Assembly: GCA_020055645.1 (NCBI GenBank) | Contig: CM034546.1 | Span: 107,140,875 to 107,204,874, forward strand | Length of the DNA: 64,000 nt | Source: Tomocerus qinae | Lineage: Eukaryota > Arthropoda > Collembola > Entomobryomorpha > Tomoceridae | Reading direction: 5' to 3' | In this document: piece after piece, positions 1 through 15,000 of the stretch | Layout of the letters: each line of letters starts with the position of its first letter | Position numbering within the stretch: position 1 is the first letter of the stretch | The notes under the pieces: model-generated | Told to the model about the DNA's origin: nothing | The model's database searches: none | Seen by the model: the letters and a program-made list of their open reading frames with translations, nothing else | Translations under genes and position numbers: made by a program

Positions 1-3000
1 AAAAAACACGTGCAAAGATGAGCAAGATGAATTTTGTTTTGGAATTTGAATATCGTTGAAAATAAGTCACCTGACCAGCTAGGCTATTGTACTGAGTTGC
101 TGTTGCTGCGTATTGCACACAGATGGATCGTTTCTTTGTTCATTGACTTTTCATTTTCTCATCTCATAATCTCATCGTCTCATTTTCTCATCACAATCAC
201 ACAACAAGTAAAGTCACAGTCGCAATTTCGCAATAAACAATCACACCACAATGAACACAATACTCAATACATGAATGCAGATACAAATTGAAATACAAAA
301 ATACATAATAATATACAATACGTGTACATCTAGCCAGTGCAGTACCACCTTCGTATCCAATCTCGGATTTGTATTTTACACTTTGGCTCATGTGTTGCAT
401 ATGGTTTCATTTAGTACGTTGGCCAATTAATCGCTTCCTGAAAGGTTTAGGAAATGCAAGATGATTTTAAGCAATCAAGCTTAGTTGTGTAAAGGTATTT
501 AGTTAATAAATCATTTATTGTCATCAAAAGCTGGTTTTGTGGTTAAATTAATTATGCATATTTGCATTCATTATTTATCGCGACCTATTTATTATGTATA
601 ATCATGCGGATATGCATATAACATGTGGGCATTTTCTTGGTATTACTATTTCCTTTATCAGAGTGAGGAGAATGTTGATTCGAGACCTGGCTAAACTACA
701 TTTTATCATAAATTAATCCTCTTCCTTTCCACAGTTTTCTCATTTCTGCTCCATATTTATACCTAGGAACCTGTGCTTCTACCTGGGATTTACGATAAAA
801 ATGAATAATGAATGAGCTGAATCTTCGTGTGAAACGATACATTGAAGGTATTTTACAATAATTCATTCCGGCCAGATTGGAATTCGAAGAAAATACTTTT
901 TATGTGGAGTGAAGAATCTCTTATGGACCACATGTCATGAGCTGGTAAGATCGTGGTTAAAATACCCACTTTGACTATTGCGGTTAACTAAAATGCATAA
1001 ACTAGATACTAGATTACATTAAAGAATAGTATATCTCGTCTAAGTACATAATGTTGGTGTAATAATAATATTATTACCTACACTCACAGGAGTTTGAGTA
1101 ATGTATACTCGAAGCTAAAACTCAGATAATATATAAGTGTTTGTTAAGATGCGTATTTAAATTTGCATGTAGCAAGAGTTCAAAGGCAGGTAATTGCAAG
1201 TCTGTCAATCCAGTACAGGTTTCTAGCTGGAACGTGTACTCCAAGATTCGACTCCTTATTTAAAGAGTAGTAGGTGCACAGGTAGTAACTAGTCATGCCA
1301 CGTTAGGCAAGTGGCAAACAAACAAGCAAGGCCACGAATTGCCAACAGGGCAGGGTAGACAACCGAATTTTTATTTACTTCGTCTGATCTCAGCTCTGCA
1401 ACTTATTTCGCATTGCGAACGAGCTGCGATTTTGTGAGACTGCCATTATGCCATATATTGACGGACTGTAGCCAATTCATTCACTTCACCATCTGACTGA
1501 ACCTACAACAACATAAGAAATCATTCAATAAAACTTGATTGCATCCTTTTATCTCGTGTACACTTACACTTGTCTTGTATGATAGGAGGGGTTAGGGTTA
1601 AAGCAACATTGTAACAGGCAATATATACCTAAATAATAATATTACTACTCAAAGAAAGTCATGTAGTGTATATAGATACATATATGATTGAAATACAGCC
1701 ATAACTAAGTATCTGTATCAAAGAATATCTTGTGCAAGTGTACATAGTATAGTAAATAGTTATCAGATGGACATAAAATCACTGCCTGAGTACCATGTGT
1801 ATAATATGCAATAGTAAGCTGGCGCCAGTAGGGACTATAAACTTTTAATATCCTTAAAAATTATCCATGTCTCCAAGTAAAAAAATGAGAATCGAAATCT
1901 TGTCGGATTAGCTCTGCAGTTACACTGCACTCACTCTACCCTCCATTGTTGACTTTTGTCTTGTCCTTTCATTTATCTGTTTTGCTAAGCATACACATGC
2001 GAAACCAGAATGGCAAATATTTTCTCTGCATTGCATAAACACAAGCCACTTCTAACTTTTTCTGTAGCTTGCTCACCAGTCTGCTTTATTAGATATAGCT
2101 ACATGATGGAAACTAGCCAAAAGCCAATAGAAAACGGCCGACCATTTAACTTTAAGTGTTCCTTAGTGACTTAATTTGAAAACATCTTTACTGCTTTGTT
2201 TAGCATCGAGTACGTAAACTCTGAAGTAAAATACAAGTAGGTTAAACGGGTGCACTTGCAAAATACAAATAAAGCATAAGGTACTTTCAGCATCTTCACC
2301 CTGGAGTGCTTGACAAATAAATTATTATGCATAGATTGAATTGTACTTAGCATAGAAACCCGTTACATTTCTGTATAAATGTTTGTGAATAGACAGTTTT
2401 GTAAATGAGGAGATAATACATAAAATAGCTGGATATTTTTAAGCTACTTAAACAATAGAAAAGATTAGAGATACGAGGATTATATATGTGTCGTTTGTAT
2501 AACACATTCATGTTTCCAATTTGAATATGTCAATAAAGTAAGCCTGGCACGAGAGATAAAATTATTGCAGAGAGGAAGACAGAATATCGACTTGGAAATC
2601 AGTCGGTTATAATAATGTAGTTAAAGATAACTGCTGCATGTGAACTCATGCACATTGGTAATAAATATTAAGTGCAGGTCTTAAACTCATTTAAAAGATA
2701 CATAAAGCAATCACCAAGCACTTGAGTTGCTAGAATCACAAATACTTGCAAAACTGCTCGTTTAAGTTAAGTTGGTTCTTCGGCTGTGTGGGAAGAAAAA
2801 GACCAGCTTAAATTATCCAAATGGATTTGACATCAATATTTAGGCTAATGCAACATCAGTGTTCTCACAGTAAGCATTGTTAACGCGTAGAGACGTCAGT
2901 ACTTACTGCTTGCCTATATTAATAAGTTATACTGACACACATCCGTTGCATTAAAAATTCTGAGGGCGTAGGTCGAGAGAAAATCTATGCAAATGTGATT

Positions 3001-5964
3001 TTCTATATTTCACTGCACTCTCCCAGCCAATGCATGTGATGTAGTGCTCCTACTGCAGTATTCGATAAGTTAAGCGATGCAGTCATAATAATTGTATTAC
3101 CATACTCTATAAAGAAGAGTAGACCAGACGTTCTGTCTCCTCATTCACTTTACGATTACATTACTTACGATGAGATTCCCAAATAAGATAAGAGCCGAAC
3201 TAAGTGCGATTATCTGTAGTGTTATAAAATATTGCGTCCATTCAGAAACTGTCAATTATTTTAACACCTTTTATAGCAACTTGATCTAGAGCTTTGCATC
3301 ATCCTGCTATGCTAAGGTAGGTTACGGACAGTTATTAGTGGCATGTGAACTACATAGTAAAATAGTATTTAGTAAGTACATGCAAAACATCGGACTTTTT
3401 GATAGATATAAATTATATGCCTCTGTTTAAATTGTCTTTACAAAGTAAAGAGAGAACAGGACAGGGTTATAATTAACTACGATAGTGTATACCACGTACT
3501 GTGACTGTGAGTATGTGTGGAGTGGAATGAATGAGAAGATTAAGTGTCAGATTTAACATTAAGTGTAAACTTTGCTAATCTGAAACTTGAGTTTAAATCT
3601 TTAGTTGGCTAGTTAGTGTTATAGATTAGCATATAGTGTCGGTAAAAGAGTTACTATTTTTTATGATGCCTCTAGGCTGTATCTCCTTCGGTTGAAATAC
3701 TTTTTGCACGGCCTGTCTTTTATTGTAGTAAAGAGACAACCCAAAAAGCAATAGTGGATATGTTAGTTTATAGGATAGATATCATAGCAGTGTAATAACA
3801 GGTAAATACATTGAGATACTAATGTAAACTTAAGAAGTTACATAGCCCCTATCTACTAGCAGATTATATTTGATGTTATTATATATGCGTATATGCTTTG
3901 AATATATACTAGTGTAGAAAAATATTAAAAAGAATTGTGTGTAGTGTGCTGCACTTGTATCATATTGTAATTGACTTTTGTATAGCATAAGAAAACCGAG
4001 TCATAGTTGTCGTGTTACGTTGCATTTCCAGTTACTATCTGTATGTACATTTACGTATTACCTGCACAAGTAAAATAAAGTAAAGAGTACAAAACAGACA
4101 GAGCCAGTTGATTATTATTGCAAGTATACAGTAAGTACAACGTTTTCAATTCAACTCTGCTCTATGCTAAGGAGAAATACTACTAAGGATAAGTTCATGC
4201 AGGACAAGCAAATCTTACAACGATTATTGTATTTACAGCGGATGGTAATACTTTCAGCATGATATCCCATTGTGCAGACATAGTAAGGACGTAACGTAGT
4301 GTGTATGCGTTAATAATAATATAAGAGACCCTTGCATATGATTCTGGTGCCACTGCCAGTGCAGGTATTATAGCCATAGCATGTCAGCATGTTGGCAAAA
4401 GCATTATTGTTGACTTCACTCACTAGCCCGTTCATAATAGTAGATTTTTCTGTGGTTCAAGATGTTGAGGAGAAGGTAGGTTGTCTTCGCTGTCTCACTT
4501 GACTGTGGCTAGTTTGACTTCACACGTACTCAACGTGGTCCTCATAGCTATTGTGTAGATATTTGGATTGGAACTGCGACTATTATCTTACTTGTGCTTT
4601 TAAGTGTGGTTTTAAGTACTTTTAACTCGTTTCGTCGGCTAACAAAGTTGTTTGATTTCATTAGAGTCCAGTTTATACTTCATTTCTTCTGTAAATCAAA
4701 ATGCAGTTCCATTGGCGAAAAAGAAAATACTGTCTCATTGCCAATTCTAAACATTTACAAAGGAAAACTATAAACAAATCATAACTTAGTACATATAGCT
4801 CTATATGAATATTCGTTTAATGCTAATCATTACTCTTTAACTAGAGATTCTTGAGATGGTGACATTTTATTAGTTATACCTAAGTGTGAAATATTATGCA
4901 TAAGCTTATGACTTATCGTTAGTGCTTATTAGTTTCGTTTGTGAAAACGTACATGTACTTCTTCCTTTGTGTTTGTGACCTACTACTTTTGTCGTTTGCG
5001 TGGGTATCACTACCTACTAAGTAAGTAGTGTACCAAAGTACTAAATAGCTTGTGTTTACAAACTTTATAGTTTACTTTATTGGTACAGCGTTTTGCTTTA
5101 GTGTTGCAGGGCGTAAGCTAACTGATGCATTTCCGCTGAAGAAGTCTTGATGGTGATCATTAGACGAGCGTCGACATTTAGTGCTCTGTTTTTCTACTAG
5201 CACAAGTTAAAAGTTTGTTTGAACTGTGGCAATCATTACACTCCTAACTAGTACTCTGGATTGTATAACCTTTGTGTAAGTTCACCTGAATGAGCTAAAC
5301 TAATAGTTGTTTTTGTTTACACAGAGCTCAATGGATTACTAAATACAGTTTCGTTCTCTTATCCTAACAGTCTCGATATTTTTTGTGCTGGAATTATTGT
5401 CGATGGGGAACCTATATTAACCTGTTCAATAAATTTAGTGATTATAATTAGAAAATTAACTACAGTCTGTTAAAAGAAACAAAAGTCGATTTATAGAGTT
5501 TTGTGTGCTTAGCGTAAATTGTAAAAATAGAAAAAAAGTTCGTAAAAAGTTGATGCGTTGAATTTGTAAGCGTATTTTGATGTGTTATCAAAGTGCATGA
5601 CATAATGTACATGCGATATACTTTGATTTGAATATTGTACAGTAGTATAATATTATATGCCTATGGGCATACACTGCAAATAACAGTAAGCATCTTACAT
5701 AGCAAGATTCAGGATAATCAGGAAAACTTTTTTAAATCGTAATTAAAGTATTTATGCGAGCATTTGTGAAAGTGATTGTTTACGACTAGCAAACGATATT
5801 GATACAGTGCATGAGAAGTTTATAATACCTAAGTCATAAATTGGATTGTGGAAGTGACTTGGATGTGCATTCAATATTATGACCAATAAAATGTGTGTAT
5901 GGTTGTTCCTTTTTTGAAATGAATTACAGCTATAAAGTAAACTAAAAATAGTACACAAGGAAGG
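1..5964. other. Upstream flank, no gene seen
   Basis: AT-rich sequence in which I find no convincing exon on either strand; open frames are short and have no paired splice signals. A low-complexity stretch at about 145-200 repeats TCTCAT-like words. A short telomere-like GGGGTTAGGGTTA occurs at 1588-1600. The 5' untranslated region and promoter of the gene starting at 5965 should lie near the right end, but no TATA box or other core element could be assigned with confidence. Confidence 0.5.
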
Positions 5965-6036
5965 ATGAAGCGTCAACGAAGAGTTGTGCCGAAAAATCGG
6001 CAAGTTACCGTTACTCCTAGTCGAGCTCGCATGGCG
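5965..6036 (+). CDS. First coding exon of a split gene (product unknown)
   Basis: This segment is 24 codons from ATG to a GTAAGG donor at 6037, ending in phase 0. The ATG has a purine at -3 (aaggATG). The peptide is strongly basic: KRQRR at residues 2-6, KNR at 10-12 and SRAR near the end. It could serve as a nuclear-localisation or nucleic-acid/membrane-contact segment, which is inference only. The island is clearly less AT-rich than its surroundings. It joins in frame to the exon at 31894 (phase 0 start) across an intron of about 25.9 kb. I do not recognise the family. An additional upstream exon or non-coding leader cannot be excluded. The main doubt is that short ATG-to-donor segments also occur by chance; the composition and matching phase favour a real exon. 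Confidence 0.55.
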
Positions 6037-9000
6037 GTAAGGAAATTGAAATTTATGTTTACATGGTTGTTTTAATCTATATTAGTGGTTAGTTGCTGTC
6101 ACTGAAATGAAAACACAGATCAATCTCTGTAGCTTCATAATTCTTCATGCTGTACTGTTGACTGTTACGTGTACGTTACATACAGCAAATTATAAATTAC
6201 ATTACAGGAATAAAACCACAAAACTTTCCTGTGCAATCAACAATAGCAGTACATCAGTTTTATTATGGTTCTGCTGTACCATTTTATGCATACTGTAGCT
6301 ATAGAGTAATGAATCTGGAAAAAATTGACTATAGTCTCTATACTGTTAATAATGTAAATAGTAGATAGGACAATGATGTTGTACCTGATACAAAACGTTT
6401 AAAAACGAGTACATAATGCAATGTAAATATTTACTTGCAGTTAAGAATGCATGTTATTATCTCTAGAAAATGTTTATTTAGTTTCTAATCTTGATTTTTT
6501 GTTTATCAAATAATAACCACTTGTTCTAGTGGAAATGTTGGTCAACTGTCCAAGATGCAAATATGCAAGGCACCGATTTGACACCATTTGTGTTTGGTTT
6601 ACACTGTCTGACTCTAATAGATATTAGCTAAAGTAGCCAATGAGTTTCTAATAGATAAAAAATGGCCAATTTCGAAATTGAAATTCCAACTTGTCAGATA
6701 ATTTTTTGCTATGTCCTTTGTGTACGTTCTGTAGATCAAAAGATAAAAACTGTGCTTGCAATGTATTTCCAAATCAGACTCAACTAATATTCCATATGAA
6801 TCTGTTGCTCTGCATATGTACATCTTTAGCTCTCTGTATGATGTCTGCGTATGGCAGACCAACAAAAACTTCATCATGTAAACAAATTGTACATATAGGT
6901 ACAAGAGTTTTACTACTTATAACAGATATTAAATAGAAACACATTAGTAAGCCCTAATAAAGTATTGGTTATGTAACTTTTCATTTTTCATTTCAAACAG
7001 ATGCCAGAGTATAATCACAAGTAATATTAGGTTACGACTAATGTGTGTATGGAATTACTACGGACACTATCTAATTGTAAGGAGCTGAGTTAATGTGTCA
7101 TTAGTTGTAGATTTTAGATGTAAGTATAAGATTTTGCGAAATAGCTTTCCTATCGACGAATATAAATCTTAGTAATTGCCTGCCTACTTGATGTTAGTTC
7201 AGGGTTAATATTGAATGAACATTTGCTTGCAATAAATATTTCACGTTCAAGAGCTTTTCTACGAAAAAAATTACAGGCCAATTTAACGATTTAGCTAACA
7301 TAGCAGCCGTAAAGACATTCTCATGTGTGCGAAAGTTGCAAGGAGTGAGAATAAAATGGGACGAAAATTTTGCAATCGCATATTTATTACTTTAGTGCAA
7401 CAACTGCTCTATTATTGTAACGACACATTAGTGCATAATGCATTTAATTACCTCCTACGTTGGCCTCTAGAACAGACACTATCTTTTAGTTACACTAAAG
7501 GAGATAAGCTTAATTGACGAACTTTCTGTAATAGCAACACAGAAACCGATCATTTGAGAAACAAGCGGCGATTCACAGTTTCACTAGAGATTTACAATAG
7601 ATGTTTACGGCTTAAATGGTAATGGCCTTACTAGACGTGTATATAAAAAAGAGCGTAATATAGCACAAGTTTTCTTTGTGGCTAATTCAGGGCAATCAAT
7701 GAAGTTTGTGGGAGTTCCATCAAAAGAATTCTGAGTTTTACTGCATTGCATGTTTCATGCTCCATCAGTATTGTAGAATGCCTGTTGGTACGTTATAATC
7801 ATGTAGAAAAAGTTAACAGTATAATTCAAATTGATTTTCCGATACTAGAAAATTATTCATGATAACAGTATAGCGTACGTTGATAATTGCTGGTTTTGCC
7901 AGAATTTATCAGTAGTAGGAATAGTCAATGAATGAAAAAGACAAGTTTACGGTGAACGCAATTGCACAATATCTCGCTTTTATCTCTTGTTTTTCTCAAT
8001 AATTAAGTGAATTACTTTCGAAGACAATTCAAAGGTGCGTTAAATTACATTTCTATTCCATTAAGTGAAAAAAGTTTCTTTTCGCTCACTTGTCCTATCC
8101 ATTTGAATTTGAATTGAGACCAGACCACCATTGAGGAACACATGTTAGTATTTATAATTTGCTGTTTGGTTTGATGAATTCCCTTTGTACTTCGTGCCAA
8201 TTAGTAGTACATAGATGTTGTCTTTCATGCATTTACAGAATAACTTAGCATGCTCAACTGCTTTTTATCTACTACTAGGCCAATCCTTTGCAAATGTTGG
8301 CTATCAATACAAATACTTTCTGTGCTACTAGCAAAGCAACTTGATGTTGCATTCAGATTCTATTCGCATTTGACTAAATGGTTGTAAAAATAAGTTTTAA
8401 TTACTCTATTAGTACTTTTGCAGTTCTATGAGTCAATTGCAACTTTGTAGTAATAATCAACTACTAAACAGACATAATGAAAGTGTAACAAATATTTTTT
8501 TGAATTTCAAAAGCAACCTCACTCACTTTAGCCACTATGTATACGGTTGTACGAGTGTACAGATATTAGTAATTAGACATTAGATTGCTACTTATCTATC
8601 AAAGGTACTTAAGCCGACATTTCTAAGGAGCTGAAAGGAAGACACGTATATTCTTGTGTAATATATAATAGTAATTCCAATCCCATTACCTTTACAAGGC
8701 AAATACTTGTCTACAATAGGAAGACTTAAAAATTGTCGATTTATTTCTACTTGAATGAAAAGAGATTGCATCATGTCGATTAACAAAGCTGTCTTGTCAG
8801 TATTTTAAAATCCTCTGTATAATAGTACATACCACTGTCATTTGCCATCATGGAATGACTGTGCTAGTTAGATAGGTATAGAAATGAAGATAGTGGATTG
8901 TGAATTGATGTGACAATAGTAATTTCAAAATAGCAGAAGAATTGAATTAGTACAAGAACAGAAGTAATGCATTTTTTGAAAGTAAATAATTGCAATTGCA

Positions 9001-12000
9001 TTATATGTAGGTGAATGTAATTGAGCTTCAAAAACTGGAAAATATACTACTACAGTAAATAGGTACATAAAGCGAACGATAAAATACCTATTTATCGTTA
9101 GCAGAAGAGAGGTAAGGATCTAATACAATGAAATAGATAATAGCTATCTAAGTATACGTGTATGTATATAGCCATTTAGATTTCTTATACACTTCCATCT
9201 CATCTTTGATAACTCTATCTAGGAAGTGGAAATGGTATGGCATGCCAAATCAATTTCTTTTGTAGTAATATTCTCAAACATAAGTTCCTATCTAATTTAT
9301 TCTTTATTAGATATGATGACCGTGTAATGTAAACCTTACACAACTAAAGCATATTTTGTGCCATGTAATAATGAAATACCTAAGTATTTGGTGACTTTTG
9401 CATATTGTCTTGGGTTTAATATCCTAGTTACACCACAGAGAATAGCCGAAATGATTGTACTGAAAGCAAGCACATAATTTTAGTATGGTATAAGCTGTAC
9501 TACTCTACTTAGTCGTAAAAATAAGGCTGTCCTATTCAAATGTAGTGGTTCAGCATAAAAATCTGTATGGATAACTGTAATGACTTAAGTGAGCCAAGAT
9601 GAAGTGAATTGAGTCAAAGGAATGAGTAACGTTCAGATAAATTGGTTTAAAGTATTATTACAATCACAAATCTCAGCAGATTTACAGTCTACTATGGTCT
9701 GTGTAGTGTCACACTTTCACTATCGTGTTAAGTAATTCTGACTTTATAGCGCAATGGATTTTTCTTGGTGGACTCTGATTGCACTCTCGACAGAGCCAAA
9801 TCGAACAGAAAAAAGCAAAACATGACAGCACAAGCCAAATCATAACTCGGCTTCCTTTACTTGGCTTTGGTTTCTACAGTTTTACAATGGATTGTTTGGC
9901 TTTTGGTTTTAATTCCAATTTCCAAGTCTTTACTCTGGCCCATTTTTATATAATTAATTTAAATGTATATACCTTTGCTGCATCGTAAATATTTTTAAAT
10001 CCGCACACATTTCTATATTCTAACAATAAAAAGCAGAATGTACTGTGTACTATTTACTTACACAGCAAATACAAGAAAAATTCTTGGAAAACCATATTTA
10101 AACATGATTATATAATAAACATAGAGTCTTAAAACAAATTAGTGTACCCTTTTGTCAACACACAATATGCTAATTTTGATTTTTGTTCTTACGACGTAAC
10201 TGGCACCCAAAAATATGTCTCGAATCTTGATATTTGAATTTCAAGCAATGATCCTTCAATATTCAGTCTCGTAAAATAATTTTTATTTACGTGCTATTGT
10301 ATTTGGCATAACTGACATACATCCATATTTTTATGCTTATTATTGACAGTATAGTAAGTATTTACAAACCCACGATTTATGAAAATGTGTAATTCAGAAA
10401 AGAATAGATCCCGGTAGATAGTATTGTTTGACTAATGCCAAGTGATTATGCATGCAGTTGCAGTTACAGGCTGAAAAATCTCAAGCCTAACTAAACGTAG
10501 CGTTGGTTATAATGAAATGACACACGAGCATTGAAAGCGATCAACCAATGTGGCCAGTGGCTTCTGTGTGGATTCTTTGTTTGTCATTAAAGAAAATTAA
10601 GTGCTCAGAATAATGGCTATTTATTCAAGTGGTAAGATTTATTTGTCAAGTGAAATAGAGTTTCCTAGTCCCGTAAATATGTATGTGTGATTGCCTGTTT
10701 ACTCAAGGGGCACATTAGTTTATGAATACAATGAAATGTTTACTACTATCGGCGAATAGTGATAAGGAGAAGAGAGTTGGTGGTTTGGTTAAGTAGTGAG
10801 TTGTGACTGTAATTTGCGATATGAATGAGGGGATGGATCTAAATTGATGGTAATGCACCGCACTCCACACTTGATGACTAACCATTTTTTAAACGCTTGA
10901 TTTCTAAAGTCAGATGGACTTGTTCTGCATTTCTATTTAGCAAACGCTTCAGGATTTTGATGATTTTTGTTGTTGACTTGTATTTTAGCTTACAGCCTCT
11001 TGTCGCTAGACTCTCTACTTGTAATGCTACATTTGTAACTTACTGTGTTACTACTGATGTACTCAAAAGGCAATGGTAATCATATGATGTCGATGATGCC
11101 ATATAACACTAACACGTAATAATACCTTGTGTAGTCATGTAAGGCAATGTATTCGTGTTTTCCTGAGCTTTTTGTAATATTTTGTCGTATAGTAGACTGG
11201 ACATAGTAATTTATCCTTGACATTAACATGGGAACAGGCGGACAACTTCTTGCAGCGAGTGAAGTAAGGTTTGTAGATGGAAAACATGAGTATACTATAC
11301 TTACATAGAAATATGTTGATGCATGTATATAAACAATAGTACGATTACTGATTACATAGCATTAGTAGTATGTAGGTTGTTTACGATTATCAATTTTGTG
11401 AAAATCTGTGCAAACTAGACAGTATCGCAAAATGTTGATGCGTAACCTTTAACCCTACTGCTTACAATGCACCACCATTTTCTACCTTTCTGCCAAAATC
11501 ATGACTAATATTTATCCGGACTACTCATCCATTACCATAATAAATAGGATGCGTCTATAGTGAAAAACGTATCCATACGCAATTTCTCTACAATTCCTTT
11601 GTTTATCTGCGAAGCGGAATCGTAATTGCACCTTTTATGTGATTAAAGTCATAATTTTTGTACAATATGCATACTATATTACGAATTACGATGTCCAAAA
11701 ATAGTAGGGATAATTTAATGCAGATTTGCAGCTTACAATTTTTTGCATTGTTTTTTCCGACTGGAGAACATTTTCCCCACTCTATAAATATTTTATTTGC
11801 CTTCGTGTTTGACAATGTAAGAGAAGACAAATACTTTTGTTCGCCTAATCTGAGCAAGGTTTTCTATATCTTGTCTTACGTATTAATTAGGAACTTACGT
11901 GATTGTGTAATTGTCACTACTGTTTACTTTGGCAATTAAGTATTGTTTTCTGACGGAAGCAATAGTTAATACGAATCGCAGAGACACTAATGAGTTTGAA

Positions 12001-15000
12001 GATTAAAAGCCGTGAATTTGTTTGTGGCAACAAGATTGGATGAGAGTGAGTGGACGGAAGTGCCAGTAGAAAACAAAGTACTTATCTCACTTTTAGTCAA
12101 CTAAATGGTTTGAACATTGTATGTAAACGCTCTACCAAAATCCGTTCTCTGCTATTGTTACAGTCATATTATGGCTATATAACAAGTTACCAAAGATATT
12201 TCATTTGTGCAAAGCATAGTTGTATGGCTTTAACAGGTGATTTTCGTTTCAATCTTTCCATCTAAATGGTTGGAATTGCTGATGTGGCACAATGTTACAT
12301 GCTGCAGCTGTTTTGTTATGCATTAGCAACTTATAAATGTATATTGCGTACAGTTTGGTTACGCATTACGCGAATCAAAAGGTACCACAAAATACAAACG
12401 ATTGAACTTTCTTTTCTAAATTATGATTTAATAACAATGTTTTGTTATATTTAGTAAATGCTGACCACTTTTGAATATGTAAGTTGGTACATGTTATATG
12501 CATCGTTGCATTAAAGGACTTAGGACTTATCTAATACGAATTAGAAGTGTACAGACATTATCTAAGGTTAGAAAGTAAAATTTTCATTATTAATAATATA
12601 ATACCAGGTTGATATGTGCATTTCAATAATGGACGAATCTAGGAAATTGTTTTGCAATACTAATCTAAAGTAGCACGATAGTTATAGCGTTGAGATTTTT
12701 CCTTTGGAAAGTCCAAATGATGTACAATTTTCATTTTATCTATAATAGTAGGAAATTGGCTACTTCCATGCAACTGAAAAATGCTAAAGTATTTCCCAAA
12801 TGTTCCATATTAATTTTTGGTATGGAGAATTACTTTTGTTTTCAAAAGAAATCATGTTTTGAGTTGTAAAAGTTACATTTTAAGTCATAAGAGTTTGTTA
12901 ATTTTCTTTGTCATCCCAGAATGCAGTAGATAATGATCTGTTTCCTGAAGTTCATTCTTCAGTCTATCATGTCTTCGAATCTAACAAAATGTGCTAACAA
13001 AAGGAGCAATTACTACGTAGTACATGCATAATGCACATATATCAATAATGACATGAGTTGGTATAATTATATGTACAAAGTAAACATAGAGAAGGTTGAT
13101 GTACAGTAACAGTATAGTGCTGAGGACATGTCTAGTCAAATTGAGTGTGAAGAAAATGAAGAAGGGAAAGGAAAGCAGAGAGCCTATATAGCCTGCCTGG
13201 AGGAGACTTGCCTAATTATTGTCAGCACTAATAATATGAGTCAAGAAAATTTCTACCTCACTTCACATCTTTAAAAACTTCAATTTACTATGCTAAATTG
13301 TGGTATACAAACATAGAGAGGTTTGTTTAGGAAGTACATATCACTATTTAGTGCATGTAGAAGATAATGTGCTAAAATTGTTACATACATTGTGTTTAGA
13401 AGCCCGTTGCTTTGATATGCTGTTGCTATTATAACTCTACAATAGAAATGCATCGAATAGGACAACATGAGTTAGGATAGGATTCTTGAGTGAGTTGATT
13501 GAAATTTGATCTGACTTTCGTTGTCTCTAACATTAACCAACATAACTGTAGCGAATGATAACAATTGCATTCTAAAGAGAGGAAAAGGAAATCTCTGCGT
13601 TTTTATTGGCGTCTGCTGTCTTGGGCTGGGCTGATATTTTCTAATGAAAACTTGTACAAAGGTAGGGATACCAATGTTTGTGGGCATTGTCATGTAACAT
13701 CTAGCAAACAAGTATAGAAAATAAGCGAACTGAATTCTTTGTGTGACAGCTATACGCTAGGCTGCATAATATTATCTCAGTACACGTCTGTTCAACATGA
13801 GTTTATGCATTGTGTGTACGTACTTTTTGTCCTGCTTAGGTAAATTCTTTTGTCTCGTGTTGTAAGTTAAGCTTGGATTTGCTTCAGTGACATTTCCTTT
13901 AGGCTGGCGACTCCTTCTATTATGAATGTATCTATAGTCAAACGTTTGAGTGATGTTCCTTGGTCCTACTTATCCTCTATAGTATATCGCAATACTAAGA
14001 AAGATATTTAGCACTATTATTCTTCCCTACTTAGTATAACTACGTACACACGTGCTAGATTTAAAACCAATGTTATAATTATATGAATACAACTATACCT
14101 ATTATGTATGCACGCATCTCATTTCCTTTCGCATGTGTCTTACGAAGAGTAAGGCTAGTGCATTCATAGTATAAATACTAATGATATTAAAATTTTTTCA
14201 AGCAAATGCATTTATATCATTTGAAAGACACTTAATTTTGAGTGACTTCCATAGTTCCATCTTAGTAATCCACTATCTCGTTACATTATACTTGATATGA
14301 TGAATCTAATATATCAACCTTCACCAACAATAACTGCTAACTAACGTATACTAGTACCATTGTTTACGTATCTTGAAAGGTGCAAAAAACAGAAACGAAC
14401 TTAAAATTTTACTTCATTTACTTCCCTTGTAAGTATAAAATGCATGAATCTGATTACATTAGGTACTATGTTGACAATAAACGTTTATCTACGCATCTTG
14501 ATGCCAAAGGGATACTGGAAATGGCTTTATATAGTTGGTGAGCAAGGTACATTTAACTAAATTGATCTTCCCTATCCCATACTAAATATACGTAATCAAG
14601 TGAATTTACTAACCACTTAGGGTGGATAAACTATCTAAACGATGTAATAGATGATAAATATCAAACAATGACAAGTTTTTAAGAATTGTTGCATTGCAAT
14701 GCTAAAGACTATAGCTATGAGCTTGTGAGATTGCCTCGAGCCCATTTTTACTAACACTAAAGGTTACACACATCCTCTCATTATATCAGTACTTGACTAA
14801 ATTTCATTTTTATTATGTGAAATAATACAAAACAAGTATTGTTTCATATAGAACGTGACATGCTTTTTAGTGTAGTTAGTGAGTTTACCAGGAGAAGCAA
14901 CTAAGCATACTCATGCACAAAAATACTAATTAAAATTGTCTTAGACTTTTCAATTGTTAGTCTTAACCGGTATGTTTTTGCAGAGGTAAGTGTGATTCCT

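Noticed and set aside
9747..9810. tRNA-like A-box (TAGCGCAATGG) followed by an anticodon-arm-like stretch
   Set aside because: No B-box (GGTTCGAATCC-like) at the right distance and no acceptor-stem pairing seen. At best it is a decayed tRNA or SINE fragment.
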